DNA of 33,727 nucleotides from Clostridia bacterium (GTDB taxonomy: Bacteria > Bacillota > Clostridia > TANB77 > CAG-508), in contig JAAWDU010000033.1 of assembly GCA_022793905.1 (NCBI GenBank), positions 1 to 33,727 on the forward strand. Direction: 5' to 3'. The notes under the pieces were generated by a model. It did no database searches and was not told the DNA's origin. It saw only the letters and a program-made list of their open reading frames with translations. The position numbers were made by a program, and so were the translations under genes. Positions 21,701 through 32,924 of this stretch are shown piece after piece. Within the stretch, counting starts at the first letter, position 1. Every line of letters begins with the position of its first letter.

Positions 21701-24700
21701 TTGGAAAATTTGGTAAAACTACAAAAAAGAAATTTGCAAAAGAGGGGTTTAGAAAAAGTGAAGAGTGTAGAGACCTTAAATATAAGAGGAGTTTTACTTA
21801 ATAAAGAACAGTTAAAAAGTTATCTTGAAAATGTAGCATCAGATCATACTTTAAAAGAAAAATCTGATAAAGAAACATACCCAATTCCAAGACTTATAGA
21901 GAATTTTGAATATATAACTAAAATATATGATATGCTTAATGAGCATCTAAAATTAGGTATAAATGTACATCAGGCAGGAGAATGGCTACTTGATAATTAC
22001 TATGTGATTGAAGAAACAGTAAAAGAAGTTAGAAAAAATCTGCCATTAAAAAAATATGTAAATTTCACTCGGGATATCTTCTGGTAAATACAAGGGTTTT
22101 GCTAGAAGCTATGTTGTTGCGTCTGAAATTGTGGCATATACAGACGGAAATTTTAAGGCGAAAGATATTGAAGAATATTTGGAGAGTTACCAAAACAAGA
22201 AGACTCTAAACATGGATGAAATATGGGATATCAATTTATTTTTTAAGATTGCTTTAATAGAGAGAGTAAGAGAAATTTGCATGAAGATATATATATCACA
22301 AATGCAGAAGCTCAAGGTTGAGAGTATAATTGAAAGGCTTGTTGAAAATAAGAAAAAAGACGAGCTTAAGTTTGGCATGCAAGGAAAAGTTTTTCAAAAT
22401 TATGGTGAAAATAGCTTTGCTTTTATAGAATATATGGCATATAGACTTAGAAAATATGGAAAAAAGGGGATTGCTTACTTAAACATACTTGAGGAAGAGA
22501 TAAAAAAGCAAGGGCTTAGTTTGCAAGAGGTTATAAAAAAAGAGCATTTTGATATTGCTCTTAAGAAAGTTGCTATTGGAAATAGCATTAAGAGCATACA
22601 TGCACTGCAAAGAATGAATTTTTCTGAAATGTTTGAAAATATAAATGGAGTAGAGGAGATTTTAAAAAAGGATCCTAGCGGTATTTATGAGAATATGGAT
22701 TACAAAACAAAGGAATATTACAGAAATACCATAAAAGAAATTGCAAAAAGGACTAAAATATCTGAAATATATATTTCTAATAAGGTAATCGAACTTGCTT
22801 CAAAACGGAGAAAGAGGAAAAAAAGAAAATCACATTGGTTATTATTTAATCATGGAAGGAATTGATGATTTATACCGTGCGCTTGAAGTTAAAAAGAAGA
22901 AGGTAGGAGAAAAGAGAAATTTTAAGCTAAATCTATATATCTATGGACTTTTAATTTCAAGCATTATTTTTTCTTGTTTAATAGGAGTTTTGACATGGAT
23001 ATTAGGAAAGAATATATTTCTTCGGTTTTTTGGAAGCGGTTTTGACTTTCATACCTGTTTCAGAAATTTTAACAAAGATAGTGCAAAATGTTTTGAGTAA
23101 GTGTGTGAAACCAAAGCTGATACCAAAAATGGATTTTACAGAAGGAGTTCCGAAAGAGTATAGCACAATGGTTGTTGTTCCTAGTATTTTAAAGGACGCA
23201 GATGATGTCAGAAAAGTTTTTGAGCGTTTGGAAGTATATTACCTTGCGAATAAGTCTGAGAACATTTATTGTACAGCTTTAGGAGATCCAAGTACTGGAA
23301 CTAAATCTAAAGAAGATAAGGATGAAGGGCTTTTAAATGAAGGATTATATCAGGTTAAAAGATTAAATGAGAAGTATGGAAAGAATATTTTTGGTTTTGC
23401 ATATAGAAAGAGAGTTTGGAATGATGGCGAAAAGTGCTATATGGGCTGGGAGAGAAAAAGAGGACTCCTTACAGAAATCTCAAATTTTCTTTTAGATAAG
23501 AGGAGCAAGAATTCTTTTTTAGTTAATACACTCGAAAAAGAGAATTTGGATATTAAATATATAATTACACTTGATGCAGATACTGAACTTACTTTAAACT
23601 CTGGTATTGAGCTTATTGAAGCAATGGCACATATTCTAAATACACCAATTGTAAAAGATAAGATTGTTATATCTGGATATGGAATAATGCAACCAAGAGT
23701 TGGTATTAACTTAGAAGAAAGCAAAAAAAGTGTTTTTGCTGAGATTTTTGCTGGAAGCGGAGGAGTAGATTCTTATACAAATGCAATTTCTGATACTTAT
23801 CAAGATAATTTTGGTGAAGGAATTTACACAGGGAAGGGAATTTATGATTTAGCTGTTTTTTGTGAGTGTTTGAAAGATAAAATTCCAGAAAATACAGTGC
23901 TTAGTCATGACCTTCTTGAGGGTTCTTATTTAAGATGCGGGCTTGCTTCTGATATTATGCTTTTAGATGGATATCCTAAAAGTTATCTTGCATATTTATC
24001 TAGACTTGAAAGATGGATAAGAGGAGATTACCAAATTACCCCCTGGCTTGCACGAAAATCTGGTTTAAATAAATTATCCAAGTTTAAGATACTAGATAAT
24101 ATTAGGCGTAGTTTAATTGAAATAACGGCGATTTTGAATGTTATTTTATTACTTTGTTTTAAGGCATTTTTTGGAGAAAGAATTAGTATTCCACTTACTA
24201 TTACTTTACTTAGTATTGTGATTTCTAGCGTACTTGAATTTATTAATTATATAGTATTTAGGAAGGAAAATATTAAAAGGCAAAAACGTTTTTCTAAAAG
24301 TATTGATGGTTTGCTTGGTGCTTTTTATAGAGGTTCTATAAGTATTATGGTACTTCCAAGTTTAGCGTATATTTCTTTAAAAGCTATAGTGAAAACTATA
24401 TATAGAATGAAGAAAAGTAAGGAGCATTTACTTGAATGGACAACTTCTGAGGAAGCGGAAAGATTAAGTAAAAATAGCGTTAGTACTCTTTATAGCAAAA
24501 TGTTTGCAAATGTGTTAATTGGTATTTTTATTGCATTTTTAACTTTTTCTATGAACATGCATATTTTTGCTAAAGGATTAATTCTTGATTTGGCATTTTT
24601 ATGGTTTCTTGCACCTCTTCTTATGTGGGAGATTAGCAAAGAGAGTGTTAAACCGAAAGCACTTAAAAAGCTTTCTTTTGATGAGATTAGTTATATAAAA

Positions 24701-27700
24701 AATATTGCTGAAAAAACTTGGAATTTTTTCCTTGAAAATATGAATAAGGAAGAGTCTTTTTTACCACCAGATAATTTTCAAGAAAGCAGAAGAGAGAAAA
24801 TAGTTTCAAGAACTTCTTCAACTAATATCGGACTTCGGACTTTTAACAATAGTTTCTGCATATGATTTAAAATTTATTAATCTTGAAAAGGCAATTACTA
24901 GTATAGAGAATACTATGAATACTATTATGTCTCTAGAGAAGTGGAATGGTCATCTATATAATTGGTATAATACTAAAACTTTATGTCCTCTTTTACCAAA
25001 ATATGTTTCTACTGTAGATAGTGGAAATTTTGTGCGGATATATGTATACTCTTAAAATGTTTTTAGAGGAGAAGAGGAATACGCAATATAAAGACAGAAT
25101 TATTGAGCTAATAAAAAGTATTAATAAGATTATAGAAGATACCGATTTTTCAGTTCTTTATAGTAAAGAGAATAGACTTTTATCAATCGGATTTAATGTA
25201 GATGAAAATAAGATAACTGATACTTACTATGATTTGCTTGCATCGGAAGCAAGGCAGGCAAGTTTAGTTGCTATTGCAAAAAAAGATGTTCCAGCTAAAC
25301 ATTGGAATAATCTTAGTAGAACTTTGACAAAACTTGGCAAATATAAAGGACTTATATCTTGGTCTGGAACCGCTTTTGAGTATTTAATGCCTAATATTAA
25401 TATTGAAAAATATGAGGGTAGCCTTTTAGATGAATCTTGTAAATTTATGGTTATGAGTCAGATTAAGTATAGCCAAAAGCTTGGTATTCCTTGGGGAATA
25501 TCTGAGGCGGCATTTAATTTAAAAGACTTAAATTCAAATTATCAGTACAAGGCTTTTGGTGTTCCTTGGCTAGGTTTGAAAAGAGGTCTAGGGGATGAGA
25601 TGGTAGTTTCTAGTTATGGTTCCATTCTTGCAATTACTGACTTCCCAAAAGAAGTAGTTCAAAATTTAAAAGAGCTTGAAAAGCAAGGAATGTATGGCAA
25701 ATATGGCTTTTATGAGTCTATAGATTATACTCCAGAGAGACTTTCTTCTAATAGAAAAGGTGTACCTGTTGAAACATATATGGCACATCACCAAGCACTT
25801 AGTTTACTCTCGATAAATAATTTACTGAATGATAATATTATGCAAAAAAGATTTATGAAAAATCCAGAAATAAGGGCTGTAGATATTCTTTTGCAAGAAA
25901 GAATGCCGAGTGATATGTTAATTACTAAAGAGAGAAAAGAAAAGACTAAAAAGGTAAAATATACTGGGTATGATAATTATATTGTTAATAAATATACTAA
26001 GATATTAGAATTTCCTAGGAAGTGCAATGTACTTTCTGGCGAGGATTATTTGATTGAAATAGATGATAGAGGAAATGGTTTTAGTAGATATAAAGATATT
26101 TTGATTAATAGATATAAAGAGACATCTAGTTTACCATGTGGAATATTCTTCTATATCCGTGATAAAAAAACTGGTATGACTTGGAAGGCTAATTATGAAG
26201 ATAATAATTATGATAAGTACGAAGTTTCTTTTGCAGAAGATAATACTTCTATTTTTAAAGCTAAGAATGGTATTGAGACTGATTTAAAAATAATTGCTTC
26301 TTCCAAGCTTGGCACAGAGATAAGAAGTATTAAGCTAAAAAATACTCTTGAAAATGATATGGATTTAGAAGTTGTCCGGATACTTTAATCCAGTTTTATC
26401 AAAAATGGAAGATGATATTGCACATCCTGCTTTTAATAACTTATTCTTGAAATATAGTTTGTCTAAGAAAAAAGATTTAATTGTTACTAGAAATGCAAGA
26501 GGAAATAATGGAGCTGTTTTTCTTGGAGCTAATTTGTTTTTAGAAAATAGCGACAATTATGATATAGAATATGAGATTGATGAAAGTAAGGTTTTAAAGT
26601 GGTTATCAGGTAATTTGCAATTTTCTAATACTTTAGGACTTGTAACTTCTCCATGTGTTGCGATTAAGAAAAGTATTAAGGTTAAAGCACATGATGAGAA
26701 AACACTTGATTTTGTTATAACTGTTTCTAATGAAGAGGAAGAAATTGTAAAAACACTTGACTATTATAGAATTCAAGAAAATATTAAACAGGAATTTAAT
26801 ATTGCAAGAGCTAAGGCAGAAGAGGAAGCAAGGTATTTGAATTTGAGACGTAGCAATTTAGAAGCATTTAATATGATACTTCCATATATTATGCATTCAA
26901 ATCCAATGAGAAGTATGTATATGAAGGAGTTTGCTGATAAAGAATTTAAACAAAGCGATTTCTGGAAATATGGAATTTCAGGAGATTTGCCAATTATTCT
27001 TATTACTGTTAAGTCAGCAAGTGATATTTATATTGTAAAAGAACTTTTAAAGGTACACGAAATGCTTCGAGTAAAAGGAATTAGAACAGATTTGTGTATA
27101 CTTGATTATGAAAAGAACGTTTATGAAAGATATGTAAAAGAGCAAATTATTCAGCAAATTTTGAATTTACAGATTGGGTATTTGCAAAATATAAGTGGTG
27201 GAATATTTATTTTAAATGCTAATGAAATTGAGGATGAAGAATTATTTAAGTTTAAGGCAAATATAGTAATTAATGCTTCGAAAGGTAATGCTGTTGAAGC
27301 TATAAAGGAAATGGAAGATGAATATAAAAAGAATTTGTCAAATGTTGGATATCAATCTATAAATAATATAGAAAAAAATATAGTATTTGATGCTATTAAA
27401 CCTAATATTGATATGGAGAACTTGAAATTTTATAATGGTTTTGGTGGTTTTTCTCCAGATGGTAAAGAATATATAATAAGGCAAAACAAAAGTTGGTTTC
27501 CACCTGCTCCATGGAGTAATGTTCTTGCTAATGAAAAATTCGGTACAATTGTGACTAATAATTTAGGAGGATTCACTTATAGTAAAAATAGTAGGCTTAA
27601 TAGAATAAGTTCTTGGGTAAATAATCCTTCGTTTGATGTTCCTTCTGAAATTTTTTATTTAAGAGATTTAGAATATGGGAATGTATGGACTCTAAATTCA

Positions 27701-29827
27701 AATGTAATGCCAGATGACGAAGATTATTATTCTATTTTTGGATTTGGCTATGTGAGATATTATCATGCTTCTTTAGGTATAATTCAAGAACTTGAAACTT
27801 TTGTGCCAAATGAAGATTCAGTTAAAGTAAGTAGTATTAGGCTTAAAAATACTTTGTCTGAGAAAAGAAAACTTAAGCTTTTATATTATATAAAGCCTGT
27901 TCTTGGGGAAGATGAGACTAAAACTAGTGGATATATAAATTTGAATTTTGATAAAGAAAATAATACTTTATTTGCTAAAAATGTTTATGGAGATAGTTTG
28001 TCTTCTTTAGTTTATGTTTCATCTAGTGAAATAATTAAATCTTTTACTGGAAATGAACTTAGCTTTTTTGGTATGGGAGATTTTAGGTCGCCAGATTCAA
28101 TTTTTAAGACTGGCTTGGATTTTGAAAATGGACTTGGAGTACCTTCTTGTATTGCTTTAGAAATGGAAATTGAGCTAGAGCCATATGAAGAAAAGAGAAT
28201 AAATTTTGTTTTAGGTGAAGAAGAGAATAAGGAAAATGCTATTACGGTTTTAAATAAATATATTACAGATGAAAATTTAGCTAAAGGAATTAGAGAAGTT
28301 TGTGATTATTGGAATAGTATTTTAAGAAAAGTGCAAGTTAGAACTAACAACGAAGATATTGATTTTATGCTAAATCGGATGGACACTTTATCAGACTATT
28401 ACTTGTAGATTGTATGCTAGAAGTGCTTATTATCAATCGGGTGGAGCATTTGGGTTTAGAGACCAACTTCAAGATGCACTTAGCTTAAAATTTGTTTCAG
28501 CTGAGCTGTTAAAAAAACAAATTCTAAAACATGCAAGGCATCAGTTTGAAGAAGGTGATGTTCTTCATTGGTGGCATGATGAGACGAAAAGAGGAATTAG
28601 AACTAGATTTTCGGATGATTTATTATGGTTACCTTTTAGTGTTTGTGAATATGTTGAATTTACTGGTGATTATAGTTTGCTTGATATCCAAGTTCCTTAT
28701 TTAGAAGGAAGTTTGCTTAATTTTCGGAGAAGATGAAAAATATGATTTGTATGAAGAAGGAGAGCTTTCTGAGAATATATATAAACACTGTGTTCGTGCA
28801 ATTGAAAAATCTCTTGCATTTGGAGAGCATGGACTTCCTAAGATTGGCTCTCGGAGATTGGAATGATGGATTTAGCACAGTTCGGAAATAAGGGAAAAGG
28901 GGAGAGTGTTTGGCTTCGGATTTTTCCTATATAATGTGCTAGATAGATTTAATAGAATTTGTTCTTCTGCAAATCTTCGTGAATATATTGAGAAGTATGA
29001 GAAGATAAAAAATGATTTGAAGATTGCTCTTAATTCTGATGCTTGGGACGGAGAATGGTTTAAAAGGGCGTTTACTGATGAACGGAAAAATTTTGGGAAC
29101 ATCGAAAAATACTGAGTGCAGAATTGATAGTATTGCTCAAAGTTGGTCTGTAATTTCTTTGGCAGGAGATAGCGATAAGACGAATATGGCATTAGAGAGT
29201 TTGGAGAAATTTTTGGTTAATAGAGATGTTCGGTATTATTAAACTCTTGGACCCTCCTTTTGAGAAAAGCGATTTAAATCCTCGGCTATATTCAAGCATA
29301 TTTGCCAGGAGTTAGAGAAAATGGAGGACAATACACACATGGTGCGATATGGGCAATAATTGCTTTTGCTTCTATTGGATATGGTGATAAGGCACTTGAG
29401 TTTTATAAAATGATAAACCCTATTAATCATTCTGATAATTTTGAAAAAGCAAATCTTTATAGGCTTGAGCCTTATGTTGTTTCTGCTGATATATATGGAG
29501 CATCAAATTTACTTGGAACTGGTGGTTGGAGCTGGTATACAGGATCTAGTGGTTGGTTTTATAAAGCAGGTCTTGAATATATTCTTGGAATTAGAATAAA
29601 TGAACGGTATTTTAACAATTAATCCAGGTGTAAGTTCTTCTTTGAAAGAATATTTTGTAAGATATGAATTTTTTAGTAGTGTTTATAATATTACTGTTAA
29701 AAATGTTTCTGGAAGAAATGATTTAAGGTGTATTGAAGGATTTAAAGTGAATGGGGAAGAAATCAGAGAAAAACAAATAAAATTAATTGATAATGGAAGA
29801 ATTTATGAGGTTGAAGTTTTAATTTAA
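21701..29827 (+). CDS. Cyclic beta-1,2-glucan synthase-like protein (GT84 plus GH94), with 15 CGGN sites
   Basis: Skipping the C at 22070, 22806, 23023, 24836, 25035, 26377, 28376, 28725, 28852, 28883, 28917, 29083, 29231, 29283 and 29605 gives one 2,703-residue protein, close to ChvB/NdvB size. In order it has an N-terminal region, membrane helices near 390-450, and a GT84 glycosyltransferase (NDGEKCYMGWERKRG, the DAD metal motif at 624-626, and RWIRGDYQ at 770-777). More helices follow, then a glucoamylase-like domain near 1040-1290 and a GH94 phosphorylase domain (ARSAYYQSGGAFGFRDQLQD; GDWNDG at 2382-2387). The family makes cyclic beta-1,2-glucans at the inner membrane. TTG 21701 has no ribosome site and touches a hairpin. 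GTG 21758, with AGAGGGG upstream, is a good alternative start (2,684 residues). Confidence 0.9.
28852..28920 (+). other. Three CGGN sites across the GH94 catalytic segment
   Basis: Within 70 bases, C28852, C28883 and C28917 precede Gly codons. Skipping all three gives IGSGDWNDGFSTVG, then NKGKGESVWLGFF, the standard GH94 active-site segment. Triplet reading turns it into unrelated short fragments. Confidence 0.9.
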
Positions 29828-29844
29828 TATAATTTATTTTTAGA

Positions 29845-29884
29845 AAAAAGTCTTGTGGATTTTAATATCTTACAGGGCTTTTTA
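29845..29884 (+). terminator. Terminator after the glucan synthase
   Basis: AAAAAGTCTTGT pairs with ACAGGGCTTTTT (with G-U pairs) and runs into a T-rich tract, 18 bases after the stop codon. Confidence 0.8.
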
Positions 29885-29913
29885 TTTGATTTAATATGAG
29901 GTTAATGACACTT

Positions 29914-29930
29914 TGTCGAAATTTGTCGAG
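29914..29930 (+). promoter_or_regulatory. Two tandem Spo0A-like boxes
   Basis: TGTCGAA (29914-29920) matches the Spo0A 0A-box core exactly. TGTCGAG (29924-29930) differs by one base. Both sit within a repeated TTTGTCGA at 10-base spacing, one helical turn apart, and end 9 bases before a TTGACA -35 element. The position suggests control of the following operon by the sporulation or stationary-phase master regulator. Confidence 0.6.
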
Positions 29931-29939
29931 GGGTTTTTG

Positions 29940-29970
29940 TTGACAGATGTAAAAAAATATTATAATATTA
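29940..29970 (+). promoter_or_regulatory. Promoter upstream of the 102-aa gene and comM
   Basis: A perfect TTGACA is at 29940-29945, with TATAAT at 29961-29966 (15-base spacer) or TAATAT at 29963-29968 (17-base spacer). A leader of about 170 bases follows. It includes a perfect TTTAGGT/ACCTAAA hairpin near 30044-30061. Confidence 0.65.
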
Positions 29971-30143
29971 GAACATAATTAAAAGAGCATTATTTATAAA
30001 TGCAAATCAAGGCATCTTAAGTATAATCATAAAAGAAATTCTTTAGGTATTCACCTAAAATATTTTCAAATTAATTAATTAAAAAAATTATAGAATTTTT
30101 AGTTGACTTCATAAGTTAATTTGAATTCTTAAGGAGGAAGTTT

Positions 30144-30452
30144 ATGGAAGATGAACAAAAAAGAGAGATAACGGAGAAGGTTATTAAGGAATTTTTTGGA
30201 GAAGAAGGAAATGAAAAAATTATTCAGGAGATAATTGAACGTATTTTAGGAGAAAAACTAAGAAGTGTTTCATTGGACTTAGAAGAAACAGAAAAATTAA
30301 AAAAGATAGAATTTGGGAAAATTGCTGTTTTAGCAGAGAATTTAAAAGGAGAGAAAAGGATATATAGAATAAATGTACTTGAAGATGAAAAAGAATATAC
30401 AATAGATGAATTGTATAAAAAATATGCTGAAGGAGAGAAAGAATTGATTTAG
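30144..30452 (+). CDS. Small charged protein of unknown function
   Basis: 102 residues, ATG 30144 with AAGGAGG upstream. It is rich in Glu and Lys and mostly helical, with a possible small beta region (IAVLAENLKGEKRIYRINVL). No family recognised. It is the first gene behind the promoter with Spo0A-like boxes and lies 26 bases before comM, so it is probably co-transcribed with the comM-dprA-yraN group. It contains no in-frame CGG. Confidence 0.7.
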   Translation: MEDEQKREITEKVIKEFFGEEGNEKIIQEIIERILGEKLRSVSLDLEETEKLKKIEFGKIAVLAENLKGEKRIYRINVLEDEKEYTIDELYKKYAEGEKELI

Positions 30453-30478
30453 AGATTAGAGGTAAAGGAGTTTTTGAC

Positions 30479-32022
30479 ATGTTATCAATTGTTAAATCAA
30501 TGGTACTTCATGGATTATTTGCAAAAGTGCTTTCTATTGAAGTTGATATTTCTCGGTGGTCTTCCAACATGGGGAATAGTGGGACTTCCAGATACTAGTG
30601 TAAAAGAATCTAAAGAGAGAATAAAATCTGCGATTAAGAATACTGGATTAAGGCTTGAAAGTAGAAGAATTATAATAAATTTATCTCCAGCAGATACAAA
30701 AAAAGAAGGGGCTATTTATGACCTTCCAATGGCAATAGGAATATTGCTTGCGAATGGAGATATAGAGAATATAAATCTTGAAGATACAATTTTAATTGGA
30801 GAATTATCTTTAAGTGGAAAGGTGAATAGAATTAATGGAGCTTTTCCAATAGCTTTAGAAGCAGAAAAAATTGGTATGAAAAGAATAATACTTCCAAAAG
30901 AAAATGCAAAAGAAGCTAGTATTGTTCAAAATATTGAAGTTATTGGAGTAGAAAGCTTAAAAGAAGTTATAGAGTATTTAACTAAGAAAAAGAATATTGC
31001 AAGAGAAAGAAATGAGATAAATAACATATTTAATAATAATTCAAAATATAATGTTGATTTCAAGGATATAAAAGGACAAGAGAATGTGAAAAGAGCATTA
31101 GAAGTTGCAGCAGCTGGTGGACACAATGTGCTTCTTGTCCGGACCTCCTCGGTTCTCGGGAAAACTTTCTCTGCTAAATGCCTTCCAAGCATACTTCCAG
31201 ATTTAGAATTAGAAGAATCATTAGAAATTACTAAAATTCATAGTGTTGCTGGACTTATCAGTGAAAATATGTCTTTAATCACAAAAAGACCATTCAGAGC
31301 ACCACATCACACAATTTCTAGTGCTTCTTTAGTTCGGACGGAGGAAATATACCAAAGCCCCGGAGAAATAAGCTTATCACATGGTGGAGTATTATTTTTA
31401 GACGAATTAACAGAATTTTCAAAATATACTTTAGAACTTTTAAGAGGACCACTTGAAGATCGGAATAATAAATATAAATAGGGTTAATGCAAGTTTTACT
31501 TACCCATGCAATTTTATGCTAGTTTGTTCTATGAATCCATGTCCATGTGGATACTATGGAGCAAAAGATAAAAATTGCACTTGCAGTGATAAACAGATAA
31601 GTGCATATATAAATAAGATTAGTGGACCACTTCTTGATAGAATAGATATCCATGTAGAGGTAGAAGCGGTAGAATATGGAAAGCTGGAAAAAATTGAAGA
31701 AGAAGAAGCATCAGAAGAAATAAGAAAAAGAGTGAATAAAGCGAGGAAATTAGGAAGGGACAGATATAAAAAATATGGAATATATTCGAATTCTGAGTTG
31801 ACTCCAGAACTAACCAAAAAGTATTGCAAGTTAGGAGAAAAAGAAAAAAGAGTACTAAAAGAAGCATTTGATAAAATGGGATTTAGTGCAAGGGCATATG
31901 GAAGGATATTAAAGGTTGCAAGAACAATTGCTGACCTTGATGAAAAAGAGAATATTGAATTTAAACACATAGCAGAAGCAATAAAATATAGAGATTTAGA
32001 TAGAAAGTATTGGGGGAATTGA
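30479..32022 (+). CDS. comM: YifB/ComM family AAA+ ATPase (Mg-chelatase-like), with eight CGGN sites
   Basis: ATG 30479 has AAAGGAG 8 bases upstream. Skipping C at 30554, 31140, 31150, 31157, 31335, 31339, 31361 and 31461 gives 511 residues, the family's usual length. In order: the N-terminal ChlI-like domain ([20 protein letters not shown]), Walker A GPPGSGKT (221-228), LVGGGNIPKPGEISL (283-297), Walker B LFLDE (303-307), and a C-terminal domain with [12 protein letters not shown]. ComM is a helicase that promotes branch migration of incoming DNA in natural transformation. The next gene is dprA, another transformation gene. Triplet reading stays open through most of the middle but destroys the ATP-binding motifs. 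Confidence 0.95.
31140..31160 (+). other. Three compensating CGGN sites inside the ComM Walker A motif
   Basis: In-frame CGG codons at 31140, 31150 and 31157 add three extra Cs, so the overall frame is conserved. Triplet reading gives [10 protein letters not shown]; skipping each C gives VGPPGSGKT, the ATP-binding loop. Confidence 0.93.
31335..31364 (+). other. Second frame-neutral CGGN triplet in ComM
   Basis: C31335, C31339 and C31361 are skipped to give LVGGGNIPKPGEIS, the conserved ComM segment. Triplet reading gives [15 protein letters not shown]. Two of the sites are in adjacent glycine positions. Confidence 0.92.
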
Positions 32023-32024
32023 AA

Positions 32025-32915
32025 ATGGAAGTAATAGAAATAGCAATAAATGATAAAAAATACCCAGAAAAGCTAAGAACTATAAAAAATCCACCAAAAA
32101 AATTATATGTTTTAGGGAATATAGATATTTTAAATGATGATGGAATTGCAATAGTTGGTTCAAGGGATTGTACAAAGAAAGGTGCAGAAAATGCAAGGTT
32201 TTTTTCTGCAAATATTGCAAAATCTGGATTCACTGTAATAAGTGGACTAGCAAAAGGAATAGATGCAAAAGCTCATTTGGGTGCACTTGAAGTTGGAGGA
32301 AAGACAATAGCAGTTCTGGGAAATGGACCAAAATATATTTTTCCTGCTGAAAATGAAGAAACATATAAAAGAATACTTAAAAATGGTGGGGCAATTGTGA
32401 GTGAATACCCAGAAGATACACATCCAACATCTGATAGATTTAGAGCAAGGAATAGAATTGTTAGTGGACTTAGTCTTGGTGTTTTAATTGTGGAAGCAGA
32501 AGCTAGAAGCGGAACTACTATAACTGCAAGGAAAGCAAGAGAGCAATTCAGAAAGGTATATTGCATACCAAGCTCAAGAGATAATAGAAAAGGTGTTGGA
32601 ACAAATATATTAATTCAAAAAGGTGCAAAATTAGTTTTAGAGCCAATAGAGATAATAGCAGATTTTAAAAAGAACATAGAAAAACAGATAACTATAGAAG
32701 AATTAGAACAAATGAATGAAAAATATTTAGAACTAAGCAAAGTAAAAGAAGAATATAGAGGGATATATAAAGCAATTAAAGAAGAAGCAAGTATAAATGA
32801 AATTAGTAAAAAAACTAAAATAGATATTTCAGAGCTTTATCAAAAGTTATTTTTAATGGAAATTGAAGGTTTGATTGAGCAATATAAAAATAAGTATAGA
32901 ATAAAACAAGCATAA
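32025..32915 (+). CDS. dprA: DNA-processing protein DprA
   Basis: 296 residues. ATG 32025, three bases after the comM stop, is chosen because GGGGGA lies 8 bases upstream; a TTG at 32010 would lack a site. The Rossmann-fold DprA core is clear: IAIVGSRDCTKKG, VISGLAKGIDAKAHLGAL, RNRIVSGLS, EAEARSGTTITARKA. A C-terminal winged-helix-like segment (ASINEISKKTKIDISELYQK) follows. DprA loads RecA on incoming single-stranded DNA in transformation. The gene has no in-frame CGG and no frame break; CGG at about 32511 falls across AGC GGA. Confidence 0.96.
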   Translation: MEVIEIAINDKKYPEKLRTIKNPPKKLYVLGNIDILNDDGIAIVGSRDCTKKGAENARFFSANIAKSGFTVISGLAKGIDAKAHLGALEVGGKTIAVLGNGPKYIFPAENEETYKRILKNGGAIVSEYPEDTHPTSDRFRARNRIVSGLSLGVLIVEAEARSGTTITARKAREQFRKVYCIPSSRDNRKGVGTNILIQKGAKLVLEPIEIIADFKKNIEKQITIEELEQMNEKYLELSKVKEEYRGIYKAIKEEASINEISKKTKIDISELYQKLFLMEIEGLIEQYKNKYRIKQA

Positions 32916-32924
32916 AGGAGAAAG

